Source: JAUUSJ01 sp051880475
Lineage (GTDB): Bacteria > Bacillota > Clostridia > Lachnospirales > Lachnospiraceae
Reading direction: 5' to 3'
NCBI GenBank assembly: GCA_051880475.1
Contig: JBJEOA010000046.1
Span: 1 to 39,942 of the forward strand
Length of the DNA stretch: 39,942 nt
Shown here: positions 23,336 through 31,485 of the stretch, in pieces
How positions within the stretch are numbered: the stretch's first letter is position 1
Layout of the letters: the number at the start of each line of letters is the position of its first letter
Position numbers and translations under genes: made by a program
The notes under the pieces: model-generated
Told to the model about the DNA's origin: nothing
Databases searched by the model: none
Seen by the model: only the letters and a program-made list of their open reading frames with translations

Positions 23336-24961
23336 ATGGCAAAGGAAATTAAATATGGCGCTGAGGCCAGAAAAGCTTTAGAAGCAGGTGTAAATCAATT
23401 AGCAAATACAGTTAGAGTGACATTAGGACCAAAAGGACGTAATGTCGTATTAGCAAAATCTTTTGGAACACCACTTATCACAAATGACGGTGTTACAATT
23501 GCAAAAGATATCGAGCTTGAAGATGCTTTTGAGAATATGGGAGCACAAATCGTAAAAGAAGTTGCAACAAAGACAAACGACGTAGCAGGTGATGGAACAA
23601 CAACAGCTACTGTACTTGCACAGGCTATGATTAATGCAGGTATGAAAAACTTAGCAGCTGGTGCAAACCCTATCATTTTAAGAAAAGGTATGAAAAAAGC
23701 AACAGATACAGCAGTTAAGGCAATCAGTGATATGAGCAGTACTGTTGGTGGAAAAGAGCAGATTGCAAAGGTTGCTGCTATTTCCGCAGGCGATGAGACA
23801 GTTGGAGAGCTTGTAGCAGATGCTATGGATAAAGTTTCAAAAGACGGCGTTATCACAATTGAGGAATCTAAGACAATGCAGACAGAGCTTGACTTAGTAG
23901 AAGGTATGCAGTTTGACCGTGGATATATTTCCGCATATATGGCAACAGATATGGAGAAAATGGTGGCAGAGCTTGAAGATCCATATATTTTAATTACAGA
24001 TAAGAAAATTGCTAATATTCAAGAAATCCTTCCATTATTAGAGCAGGTTGTACAAAGTGGAGCTAAATTATTAATTATCGCTGAGGATATTGAAGGTGAG
24101 GCTTTAACAACACTTATCGTAAACAAATTACGTGGAACATTCCAGGTAGTTGGTGTAAAAGCACCAGGATACGGTGACAGAAGAAAAGCAATGCTTGAGG
24201 ATATCGCAATTTTAACAGGTGGACAGGTTATCTCTGAAGAGTTAGGTCTTGACTTAAAAGAGACAACACTTGATCAGCTTGGACGTGCAAAATCTGTTAA
24301 AGTAGAGAAAGAAACAACAGTTATCGTAGATGGCAGTGGAAATAAAGCAAATATCGATGCAAGAATTGCTCAGATTAGAAGTCAGATTGAGGAGACAACA
24401 TCTGAGTTTGACAGAGAAAAATTACAAGAAAGACTTGCAAAATTATCTGGTGGTGTTGCAGTTATCCGCGTAGGTGCAGCAACTGAGACAGAGATGAAAG
24501 AGAGCAAGCTTCGTATGGAAGATGCCTTAGCAGCTACAAAGGCAGCAGTGGAAGAGGGAATCATTTCTGGTGGTGGTTCTGCTTATATTCACGCTTCTAA
24601 GGAAGTTGCAAAATTAGTTGCAACATTAGAGGGAGATGAAAAGACAGGTGCTGAAATTATCTTAAAAGCATTAGAGGCTCCATTATTCCATATCACAGCA
24701 AATGCTGGATTAGAGGGTGCTGTTATTATTAATAAAGTAAAAGAGAGTGAAATCGGAGTTGGATTTGATGCTTTAAAAGAAGAGTATGTAGATATGATTG
24801 AAGCAGGTATTATTGACCCAGCTAAGGTAACAAGAAGTGCTCTTCAAAACGCAACAAGCGTAGCTTCTACATTACTTACAACAGAGTCTGTAGTAGCTGA
24901 TATTAAGGAAGATAATCCAATGCCAGCTATGCCAGCAGGCGGCGGAATGGGAATGATGTAA
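23336..24961 (+). CDS. groL: chaperonin GroEL
   Basis: ATP-driven 14-mer that folds cytoplasmic proteins within a chamber capped by GroES. The 541-residue protein has the full set of apical, intermediate and equatorial segments. VRVTLGPKGRNVVL and GDGTTTATVLAQ bind ATP, AAVEEGIISGGGSAY near residue 405 is the cpn60 signature, and the C-terminus carries the Gly/Met tail (MPAMPAGGGMGMM). AGGAGG precedes the ATG. Codon use is more regular than in flanking genes, consistent with high expression. A terminator follows 35 nt after the stop. Confidence 0.98.
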   Translation: MAKEIKYGAEARKALEAGVNQLANTVRVTLGPKGRNVVLAKSFGTPLITNDGVTIAKDIELEDAFENMGAQIVKEVATKTNDVAGDGTTTATVLAQAMINAGMKNLAAGANPIILRKGMKKATDTAVKAISDMSSTVGGKEQIAKVAAISAGDETVGELVADAMDKVSKDGVITIEESKTMQTELDLVEGMQFDRGYISAYMATDMEKMVAELEDPYILITDKKIANIQEILPLLEQVVQSGAKLLIIAEDIEGEALTTLIVNKLRGTFQVVGVKAPGYGDRRKAMLEDIAILTGGQVISEELGLDLKETTLDQLGRAKSVKVEKETTVIVDGSGNKANIDARIAQIRSQIEETTSEFDREKLQERLAKLSGGVAVIRVGAATETEMKESKLRMEDALAATKAAVEEGIISGGGSAYIHASKEVAKLVATLEGDEKTGAEIILKALEAPLFHITANAGLEGAVIINKVKESEIGVGFDALKEEYVDMIEAGIIDPAKVTRSALQNATSVASTLLTTESVVADIKEDNPMPAMPAGGGMGMM

Positions 24962-24995
24962 TCCGAGCGTAAGGCAAAAGAAAGAATAAAAAGGG

Positions 24996-25030
24996 AAGGA
25001 GGAGTCTGTATTAGGCTCCTCTTTTATTTT
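24996..25030 (+). terminator. groESL terminator
   Basis: GGAGGAGTCT (24998-25007) pairs with AGGCTCCTC (25013-25021) and neighbouring bases around GTATT, followed by TTTTATTTTT. Confidence 0.85.
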
Positions 25031-25133
25031 TACCGAAATTATTGGTACGATGGAGGCATCGGGACTTTCCTTTATAGTTGTTTTTGTGAAAGCAGGAAGT
25101 TTAATTTCTCATAAAAGAATATTGAGAAAAAAC

Positions 25134-25162
25134 TTCACAAACAAGGTCGTTTATTGTATAAT
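25134..25162 (+). promoter_or_regulatory. nfnAB promoter
   Basis: TTCACA (25134-25139), 17-bp spacer and consensus TATAAT (25157-25162); start near 25169, giving a 79-nt leader to nfnA. Confidence 0.7.
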
Positions 25163-25247
25163 AAAAAGGGCAACGCAATATAGACACGGACTTTTAGAGT
25201 AGATCAAATAAATGTTGCAATTAAAATTTAAAGAGGTGGTAAAGCAA

Positions 25248-26075
25248 ATGTATAAGATCGTGAAAAAACAGACGCTTAACAATGCAGTAGAGCTTATGGA
25301 AATTGAAGCTCCTTTTGTAGCTAGAAAATGTGAGCCAGGTCAGTTTATTATCATTCGTGTAGATGAAGATGGGGAGAGAGTACCTCTCACAATCGCTGAT
25401 TATGACAGAGAAGCTAATACAGTTACAATTATTTATCAGGTAGTTGGATACTCAACTGAGTTACTTAGCAAGAAAAAAGAGGGAGAGTATGTAGCAGATT
25501 TTGTTGGTCCTCTTGGAGTGCCAGCAGTTTTAGAGAAAAAAGAGAATAAAGTAATTGGTGTAGCAGGTGGTGTTGGTGCAGCTCCACTTTATCCACAGCT
25601 TCGCAAATTAGCACAGATGGGAACAAAAGTTGATGTTATCATAGGTGGAAAGAGCGCAGAGTATGTTCTCTTAGCAGAGAAATTTGAGGAATTTTGTGAC
25701 AATGTATATATTGCTACAGATGATGGAAGCCTTGGAACAAAAGGTTTTGTTACAACAGTGCTCCAAGACCTCTTAGATAAGGGAGAAGTATATGATGAGT
25801 GTATTGCCATTGGACCACTTATTATGATGAAGAATGTTGTAAAAGTAACTCAGCCAATCAATCTTCATACAATGGTTTCTCTAAACCCTATTATGATTGA
25901 CGGAACTGGTATGTGTGGTGGATGCCGTGTTACTGTTGACGGACAGACAAAATTCGCCTGTGTAGACGGACCAGACTTTGATGGTTTCTTAGTTGATTTT
26001 GATGAATGTATGAAGAGACAAGGAATGTTCAAAGAAGAAGAGCATAATTGTAAGATTGGAAGGGGGAAAAACTAA
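25248..26075 (+). CDS. nfnA: NfnA-like FAD/NAD-binding subunit of ferredoxin:NADP+ oxidoreductase
   Basis: Ferredoxin-NADP reductase-type subunit of 275 residues, also annotated as sulfide/dihydroorotate dehydrogenase-like. In Clostridium kluyveri NfnA pairs with NfnB to couple NADH and reduced ferredoxin oxidation to NADP+ reduction. The FAD-binding barrel is at about 1-95 (GQFIIIRVDEDGERVPLTI), the NAD domain at about 100-215 (GVAGGVGAAPLYPQLRKLA), and a 2Fe-2S centre near the C-terminus (GTGMCGGCRVTVDG, then FACVDGPDFDG). Start at 25248 is chosen because AGAGGTGG lies 9 nt before; the frame is open from an earlier ATG at 25212 but lacks a site. nfnB follows 1 nt after the stop. PyrK or a sulfide dehydrogenase subunit are alternatives, but the pairing with the next gene favours Nfn. 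Confidence 0.88.
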   Translation: MYKIVKKQTLNNAVELMEIEAPFVARKCEPGQFIIIRVDEDGERVPLTIADYDREANTVTIIYQVVGYSTELLSKKKEGEYVADFVGPLGVPAVLEKKENKVIGVAGGVGAAPLYPQLRKLAQMGTKVDVIIGGKSAEYVLLAEKFEEFCDNVYIATDDGSLGTKGFVTTVLQDLLDKGEVYDECIAIGPLIMMKNVVKVTQPINLHTMVSLNPIMIDGTGMCGGCRVTVDGQTKFACVDGPDFDGFLVDFDECMKRQGMFKEEEHNCKIGRGKN

Positions 26076-26076
26076 G

Positions 26077-27474
26077 ATGGCAAAGAAAAATATGAGTCTT
26101 ACAAAGGTACCTATGCCTGAGCAAGATCCAAATGTGAGAAATAAAAATTTTGATGAGGTTGCTCTTGGATACACAGCTGAGATGGCTATGGAAGAGGCAA
26201 CACGCTGTTTAAATTGTAAAAATAAACCTTGTGTAGGTGGATGTCCTGTAAACGTTCCAATTCCTGAGTTTATTGAGAAAGTAGCAGAGGGAGATTTTGA
26301 GGGCGCTTATGAAGTAATTACAAGCGAGAACGCACTTCCAGCAATCTGTGGACGTGTTTGTCCTCAGGAGAATCAGTGTGAGGGTAAATGTGTTCGCGGT
26401 ATTAAGGGACAGCCTGTCGGAATCGGTCGTATGGAGCGTTTCGTAGCAGATTATCATATGGAACATGCAAAGCCAGCTGAGATTAATATTGAGAAAAATG
26501 GCAAGAAAGTCGCAGTTGTTGGTTCAGGTCCATCTGGTATCACTTGTGCTGGCGAGTTAATCAAAAAAGGATATGATGTTACAGTATTTGAAGCTTTACA
26601 TAAAGCTGGTGGAGTATTAAGCTATGGTATTCCTGAGTTTCGTCTTCCTAAGGCATTAGTTGCAAGAGAGATTAAGACAGTAGAAGATTTAGGTGTTAAG
26701 ATTGAGCCAAACGTAATCGTTGGACGTTCTATCACAATCGACGAGTTAATGGAAGAAGGATACGAGGCAGTATTTGTTGGAAGCGGAGCAGGTCTTCCAC
26801 GTTTCTTAAATATTCCAGGTGAGAATTTACTCGGTGTATATTCTGCAAATGAGTTTTTAACTCGTGTAAACTTAATGAAAGGATATAAATTCCCAGAAAC
26901 TCCAACTCCTGTAAAAATTGGAAAGAAAGTTGCAGTTGTAGGTGCTGGTAACGTAGCGATGGACGCTGCAAGAACAGCGAAGAGACTTGGAGCAGAGGAA
27001 GTTTATATTGTTTATAGAAGAAGCGAGGAGGAGGCACCAGCTCGTCTTGAGGAGCTTCACCACGCAAAAGAAGAGGGAATCATCTTTAGATTCCTAAATA
27101 ATCCTGCAGCGATTGTCGGTGATGAGAACGGCTGGGTAAAAGGATTAGAGATAATAAAACAAGAGCTTGGCGAGCCAGATGCTTCTGGAAGAAGACGTCC
27201 TGTGCCAGTAGAGGGCTCTAACTATATTATTGATGTAGAGACTGTTATCATCGCAATCGGACAAAGCCCTAACCCTCTTATTCGTCAGACAACACCAGGT
27301 CTTGACTGCCAAAGATGGGGTGGAATTATTGTAAATGAGGAGACAATGGAATCCTCTAAAGAAAATGTATATGCAGGTGGAGATACGGTTACAGGTGCGG
27401 CTACTGTTATTTTGGCTATGGGTGCTGGTAAGAAGGCTGCAAAAGCAATCGACGAGAAATTATCTAAAAAATAA
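26077..27474 (+). CDS. nfnB: NfnB-like / NADPH-dependent glutamate synthase small-subunit family oxidoreductase
   Basis: Flavoprotein of 465 residues in the GltD/NfnB family, often annotated gltA, NADPH-dependent glutamate synthase. The N-terminus has two ferredoxin-type Cys groups, CLNCKNKPCVGGCPV and CGRVCPQENQCEGKC, for 4Fe-4S clusters. The FAD site is VAVVGSGPSGITCAGEL and the NADP site VAVVGAGNVAMDAARTAKRL; GGDTVTGAATVILAMGAGKK closes the FAD domain. Start at 26077 lies 1 nt after the nfnA stop with GGGGGAAA upstream, so translation is coupled. No large glutamate synthase subunit is nearby, and the partner is NfnA-like, so electron bifurcation to NADP+ is the more likely role. Expression follows the promoter at 25134. 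Confidence 0.88.
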   Translation: MAKKNMSLTKVPMPEQDPNVRNKNFDEVALGYTAEMAMEEATRCLNCKNKPCVGGCPVNVPIPEFIEKVAEGDFEGAYEVITSENALPAICGRVCPQENQCEGKCVRGIKGQPVGIGRMERFVADYHMEHAKPAEINIEKNGKKVAVVGSGPSGITCAGELIKKGYDVTVFEALHKAGGVLSYGIPEFRLPKALVAREIKTVEDLGVKIEPNVIVGRSITIDELMEEGYEAVFVGSGAGLPRFLNIPGENLLGVYSANEFLTRVNLMKGYKFPETPTPVKIGKKVAVVGAGNVAMDAARTAKRLGAEEVYIVYRRSEEEAPARLEELHHAKEEGIIFRFLNNPAAIVGDENGWVKGLEIIKQELGEPDASGRRRPVPVEGSNYIIDVETVIIAIGQSPNPLIRQTTPGLDCQRWGGIIVNEETMESSKENVYAGGDTVTGAATVILAMGAGKKAAKAIDEKLSKK

Positions 27475-27489
27475 TTATAATTTCATTAT

Positions 27490-27509
27490 GGGGCAAATAT
27501 ATTTGCCCC
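27490..27509. repeat. perfect 20-bp palindrome after nfnB
   Basis: GGGGCAAATATATTTGCCCC forms an 8-bp GC-topped hairpin 16 nt after the nfnB stop. It has no T run, so it may be a pause or mRNA 3'-end-stabilising hairpin, or a protein site, rather than a standard terminator. Confidence 0.7.
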
Positions 27510-27543
27510 AAGCATTATATAATAAATAAAAGAGGTAGATGGA

Positions 27544-28053
27544 ATGACAGCAAATGATGCTTATACAGAAGATTTAGTTTCGGTGGAGACAAATTCGAAA
27601 ACGATTATGACGAGAGTTGGTATAATCGCAGCAGCGATTATTTTAAGTCTTGGAATCTTTCTTTTTATACCAAGATTTCTGTTTTTAGTTGTGCTTGTCA
27701 TTGTACTTGCCGTTTTTTTATGGCAATATACAAAACTTGAGTACGAGTATAATTTTCTCTCTCCAGATCTTGATGTTGATAAAATTATTAACCAAACGAA
27801 GAGAAAAAAAGTTTTTTCCACCAATTTCAGTGAGATTGAACTTGTTGCGCCATATGGCTCTCATCGCTTAGATGGATATTTACATGGAAAGATAGCAAAG
27901 ACGCTTGATTTCTCGTCAGGAAATAAAAATCACAAAAGATATAGTATGATAGTCAATCAAGATGGTTCCATGATTCATGTGATTATAGAGCCATCGGAAA
28001 AGACAATACAGTTATTCCGCTTGACTTCTATGCAGAAAGTATTTTTAGATTAA
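27544..28053 (+). CDS. membrane protein resembling DUF6106 family
   Basis: Protein of 169 residues with two close hydrophobic segments at about 23-38 (RVGIIAAAIILSLGIFLF) and 43-62 (LFLVVLVIVLAVFLW), then a soluble domain beginning EYEYNFLSPDLDVDKI and continuing to TSMQKVFLD. The EYEYNF, RKKVFS and IEPSEK stretches match my recollection of the Lachnospiraceae DUF6106 family, which has no known function. The soluble part carries APYGSHRLDG and DFSSGN. The gene starts 69 nt after nfnB, with the palindrome at 27490 between them, and could share the nfn transcript. AGAGGTAGATGGA precedes the ATG. No function is proposed. Confidence 0.7.
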   Translation: MTANDAYTEDLVSVETNSKTIMTRVGIIAAAIILSLGIFLFIPRFLFLVVLVIVLAVFLWQYTKLEYEYNFLSPDLDVDKIINQTKRKKVFSTNFSEIELVAPYGSHRLDGYLHGKIAKTLDFSSGNKNHKRYSMIVNQDGSMIHVIIEPSEKTIQLFRLTSMQKVFLD

Positions 28054-28122
28054 TCATTATTCTGTTTTTTATTTACGGTTGTTGCTGCGAAGGCGAAAAC
28101 CTAGTTCAAAGAACAGAAATTT

Positions 28123-28180
28123 CTAGACAAAAAAGAAGAACTATTACAAAATTTCAGTAATCGTTCTTCTTTTTTTGTCT
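28123..28180. terminator. bidirectional-looking terminator hairpin
   Basis: TAGACAAAAAAGAAGAAC (28123-28140) pairs with GTTCTTCTTTTTTTGTCTA (28162-28180), with ATTAC/GTAAT inside. It ends the transcript of the gene at 27544. The sequence from 28181 to 28321 is A-rich and shows nothing else. Confidence 0.8.
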
Positions 28181-28321
28181 AAATTGATGATAAATATAGA
28201 CGGAAGAAAAAATTTATAGAAAATATGGCGAAATGGAGAAGAGGATATTAAAAAAAATTAAGGAAATTGAAAAAAAGATTCAGAAAAAATACTTTTTTGA
28301 ACATTCTTTTGAGAAATTGTG

Positions 28322-28350
28322 TTGACAAAATGAAATTTGTTTGTTAGTAT
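28322..28350 (+). promoter_or_regulatory. guaB promoter
   Basis: TTGACA (28322-28327), 17-bp spacer, TAGTAT (28345-28350). Start near 28357, so guaB has a leader of about 257 nt. Confidence 0.8.
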
Positions 28351-28356
28351 TAGTAA

Positions 28357-28613
28357 CCACAAGGAGAAGAAAAGGACATAAAATCTCTAGAGACATATAT
28401 TTCTTGGATTTTAAGGTTCTTTTTTCATACTTATGAGTGACTTTATGTGAGAACTCAAACGACTCTTTGGTGAAGTAAACTTTTATAAGATTTTACGGCT
28501 GAAAACTTACTATATTATCTATATGGTGAGTAGTTTGTAAGTAATCATGAAAGGGAAGTTTGCGTAAATAGAAGGAAATTAAAAAAGTGAGAAGAAAGTG
28601 AGGAAAAAGAACA
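28357..28613 (+). promoter_or_regulatory. long structured guaB leader RNA (uncharacterised)
   Basis: Potential helices: AAAATC (28380-28385) with GATTTT (28407-28412) plus flanking pairs; CTTACTATAT (28506-28515) with ATATGGTGAG (28521-28530), ten consecutive pairs allowing G-U; and an enclosing TTTACG (28492-28497) with CGTAAA (28563-28568). The last two look like a closed domain next to the ribosome-binding region. I do not find the purine riboswitch core or ykkC/PRPP motifs. The length and layout suggest a regulatory 5' UTR. Confidence 0.45.
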
Positions 28614-30065
28614 ATGGGTAAAATTATTGGTGAAGGAATTACATTTGATGACGTATTATTAGTACCAGCTTATTCTGAGGTTATTCCAAATGAAGTTGAT
28701 TTAAAGACAAAGTTGACAAATAAGATTCAATTAAATATTCCTCTTATGAGTGCTAGTATGGATACAGTTACAGAGTATAGAATGGCAATTGCTATGGCAA
28801 GACAAGGTGGTATTGGTATCATCCACAAAAATATGTCTATTGAGCAACAGGCAGAAGAGGTTGACAAGGTAAAACGTTCTGAAAATGGAGTTATTACAGA
28901 CCCATTTTTCTTATCCCAAGATCATACAATTCGTGATGCAGAAGAACTTATGGCTAAGTTCCGCATATCTGGTGTTCCTATCACAGAAAATGGCAAATTA
29001 GTTGGCATTATCACAAATAGAGATTTAAAATTTGAGACAGATTTCAGCAAAAAAATCAAAGAGTCTATGACTTCTGAAAATCTAGTGACAGCTAGAGAGG
29101 GAATTAGCTTAGACGATGCAAAAGAAATCTTAAGAAAATCTAGAAAAGAAAAACTTCCAATCGTAGATGAAAACTTTAACTTAAAAGGTTTAATCACAAT
29201 TAAAGATATTGAGAAAAATATTAAATATCCAGACGCTGCAAAAGATTCTCATGGAAGATTACTCTGTGGTGCAGCAGTAGGAGCAACACCAGATATCTTG
29301 ACTCGTGTAGACGAACTAGTAAAAGCTCATGTAGACTGTATCGTTGTGGATACAGCACATGGACATTCCGCAAATGTTATTCGTACTTTTAGAATGGTAA
29401 AAGAAAAATATCCAGATTTACAGGTTATTGCAGGTAACGTGGCAACAGCATCTGCTACAAGAGCTTTAATTGAGAGTGGTGTAGACGCAGTTAAGGTTGG
29501 TATTGGACCTGGTTCTATTTGTACAACTCGTGTCGTTGCAGGTATCGGTGTACCTCAAATTACAGCTGTTATGAACTGTTACGAGGAAGCGGTAAAACAT
29601 AATATTCCAATTATTGCAGACGGTGGTATTAAATATTCTGGAGATATTACAAAGGCAATCGCAGCTGGAGCAAACGTTGTTATGTTAGGAAGCATTTTAG
29701 CAGGATGTGATGAGAGTCCAGGAGCATTCGAGTTATACCAGGGAAGAAAATATAAAGTATATCGTGGTATGGGCTCTATTGCAGCAATGGAAAATGGAAG
29801 TAAAGATAGATATTTCCAGGACAATGCAAAGAAATTAGTTCCAGAAGGCGTAGAGGGACGTGTTGCATACAAGGGAACAGTAGAAGATACTATCTTCCAG
29901 TTAATCGGTGGACTTCGCTCTGGTATGGGATACTGTGGAGCACCTACAATTCAAGATTTGAAAGAAAAAGGAGAATTCGTTAAGATTTCTGCTGCATCTT
30001 TAAAAGAGAGTCATCCACATGATATTCATATTACAAAGGAAGCTCCAAACTATAGCGTAGAGTAA
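28614..30065 (+). CDS. guaB: IMP dehydrogenase
   Basis: Oxidises IMP to XMP with NAD+, the committed step to GMP. The 483-residue protein has the TIM-barrel split by a CBS pair at about 95-205 (ISGVPITENGKLVGIITNRDL and EKLPIVDENFNLKGLITIKDI), and the catalytic loop KVGIGPGSICTTR with the nucleophile Cys near residue 304. GMGSIAAM and YKGTVEDTIFQLIGGLRSGMGYCG are further family signatures. Length matches bacterial IMPDH (about 488). GTGAGG is upstream. The CBS pair often binds adenine and guanine nucleotides as allosteric ligands. The gene is alone between terminators; guaA is not adjacent. Confidence 0.97.
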   Translation: MGKIIGEGITFDDVLLVPAYSEVIPNEVDLKTKLTNKIQLNIPLMSASMDTVTEYRMAIAMARQGGIGIIHKNMSIEQQAEEVDKVKRSENGVITDPFFLSQDHTIRDAEELMAKFRISGVPITENGKLVGIITNRDLKFETDFSKKIKESMTSENLVTAREGISLDDAKEILRKSRKEKLPIVDENFNLKGLITIKDIEKNIKYPDAAKDSHGRLLCGAAVGATPDILTRVDELVKAHVDCIVVDTAHGHSANVIRTFRMVKEKYPDLQVIAGNVATASATRALIESGVDAVKVGIGPGSICTTRVVAGIGVPQITAVMNCYEEAVKHNIPIIADGGIKYSGDITKAIAAGANVVMLGSILAGCDESPGAFELYQGRKYKVYRGMGSIAAMENGSKDRYFQDNAKKLVPEGVEGRVAYKGTVEDTIFQLIGGLRSGMGYCGAPTIQDLKEKGEFVKISAASLKESHPHDIHITKEAPNYSVE

Positions 30066-30097
30066 GGAAAAAAGCAGAGTTTCAATTAAATAAATAT

Positions 30098-30135
30098 AAA
30101 AAAGGGAGTGTTATAAAATTAGCACTTCCTTTTTT
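30098..30135 (+). terminator. guaB terminator
   Basis: AAAAAAGGGAGTG (30098-30110) pairs with CACTTCCTTTTTT (from 30123) around a 12-nt loop. Confidence 0.87.
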
Positions 30136-30145
30136 AAAACAATTC

Positions 30146-30174
30146 TTGCTATAAACGAGATACAATGATAAAAT
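30146..30174 (+). promoter_or_regulatory. promoter of the cysteine desulfurase-thiI pair
   Basis: TTGCTA (30146-30151), 17-bp spacer, TAAAAT (30169-30174). A hairpin AAAACT/AGTTTT (30195-30214) lies in the roughly 105-nt leader. Confidence 0.6.
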
Positions 30175-30287
30175 GTAGCAGGTATATTAGTTTTAAAACT
30201 TCGATAGGAGTTTTGTGAAAGAAGAAAATACTTTTATAGATAATAAGCAAAAAAAGGATAGAATATTTGCAGAAAAGAGGAAAGTAA

Positions 30288-31430
30288 GTGGAAATTTATT
30301 TAGATAATGGCGCCACAACGAGAGTTTTGCCTGAAGTTAGAGATGAGATGGTAAAAGTGTTAATGGACGATTACGGAAATCCATCTGCGATGCATACAAA
30401 GGGCGTGGAGGCTGAAAAATATTTAAAAAATACAAGAAAAATAATTGCTGATTCTCTAAAAGTAGATATTGGGGAGATTTATTTTACTTCTGGAGGAACG
30501 GAAGGAAATAATATTGCGATTATTGGAACAGCTCTCGCTAATCAAAGAGCAGGAAAGCATTTGATTACGACAAAAGTAGAGCATGCTTCCGTGTCGGAGG
30601 CATTTTATTATTTAGAGTCGATTGGATTTGAAGTAACTTATCTTCCAGTAGATGGCACGGGAGCTGTCTCGCTAGAGAAATTGCGCGAGGCGATTCGAGA
30701 AGATACGATTTTAGTGTCTATTATGTGTGTAAATAATGAGATTGGAACGATAGAGCCAGTGCAAGAGATAGCCAAAATCATTAAGGAGAAAAACAAGAAA
30801 ACTTTATTCCATGTAGATGCTGTACAGGCGTATGGAAAAATACATCTTTATCCAAAAAGGTGGAATATCGACTTAATGACGATAAGCGGACATAAGATTC
30901 ATGCGCCAAAGGGGACAGGAGCATTATTCATTCGACAAAAAGTGAAGGTAAAACCTCTCGTATACGGAGGACATCAAGAAAGAGGAATGCGCTCTGGCAC
31001 AGAAAATGTGCCTGGAATTGCAGGACTTGGCGTAGCCGTAAAATGGATTCAGGATGGATTAGAGGAAAGAAGTAAAAAGATAAGAGAGATAAAGGAATAT
31101 TTTATTTCTTCTGTTATGGAAATAGAAAATCTAAAAAATAATTCTGGAGAAGCACCTCATATAGCAAGCATTAGCTTTCGAGGGGTGAGAAGTGAAGTTT
31201 TGCTTCACGCCCTAGAGGAGAGAAATATTTATGTATCTGCCGGTGCAGCTTGTTCAAATAATAAAAAGGGAACAAGCAATACGCTAGTGGCGATAGGACT
31301 TACAAAAGAGGAAAAGGAGTCCACTCTTCGATTTACTTTTTCCTCATTTAATACAAAAGAGCAGGTAGATGAAGTGGTAAAAGTTTTAAAAGAACTTATT
31401 CCTATGCTTCGAAGATTCACAAGACGATAA
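30288..31430 (+). CDS. cysteine desulfurase, NifS/IscS-like
   Basis: PLP enzyme of 380 residues that takes sulfur from cysteine. Visible residues: His99 in VEHASV, the PLP-binding Lys203 in ISGHKIHAPKG, and the catalytic Cys322 in AGAACSNNKKG. The short insert around the catalytic Cys differs from SufS (group II) and fits the group I NifS/IscS class. GTG is the start codon (30288), with AGAGG 7 nt upstream. thiI follows 55 nt later, so this desulfurase most likely supplies sulfur for 4-thiouridine, as the B. subtilis NifZ-ThiI pair does. Fe-S scaffold genes are not present here, making that dedicated role more likely than general Fe-S assembly. Confidence 0.92.
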   Translation: MEIYLDNGATTRVLPEVRDEMVKVLMDDYGNPSAMHTKGVEAEKYLKNTRKIIADSLKVDIGEIYFTSGGTEGNNIAIIGTALANQRAGKHLITTKVEHASVSEAFYYLESIGFEVTYLPVDGTGAVSLEKLREAIREDTILVSIMCVNNEIGTIEPVQEIAKIIKEKNKKTLFHVDAVQAYGKIHLYPKRWNIDLMTISGHKIHAPKGTGALFIRQKVKVKPLVYGGHQERGMRSGTENVPGIAGLGVAVKWIQDGLEERSKKIREIKEYFISSVMEIENLKNNSGEAPHIASISFRGVRSEVLLHALEERNIYVSAGAACSNNKKGTSNTLVAIGLTKEEKESTLRFTFSSFNTKEQVDEVVKVLKELIPMLRRFTRR

Positions 31431-31485
31431 AAAGATAAATTAGTTTTACAAATATTTTTTAAGAGAAAAGAAAGGAAGAAAAAAG

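Noticed and set aside
23395..23856. 153-codon minus-strand ORF inside groEL
   Set aside because: Shadow of the regular codon pattern of a highly expressed gene; Ser/Ala/Phe-rich translation without domain features.
28357..28613. Purine riboswitch ahead of guaB
   Set aside because: The conserved purine aptamer core elements and the expected three-way junction bases are not found.
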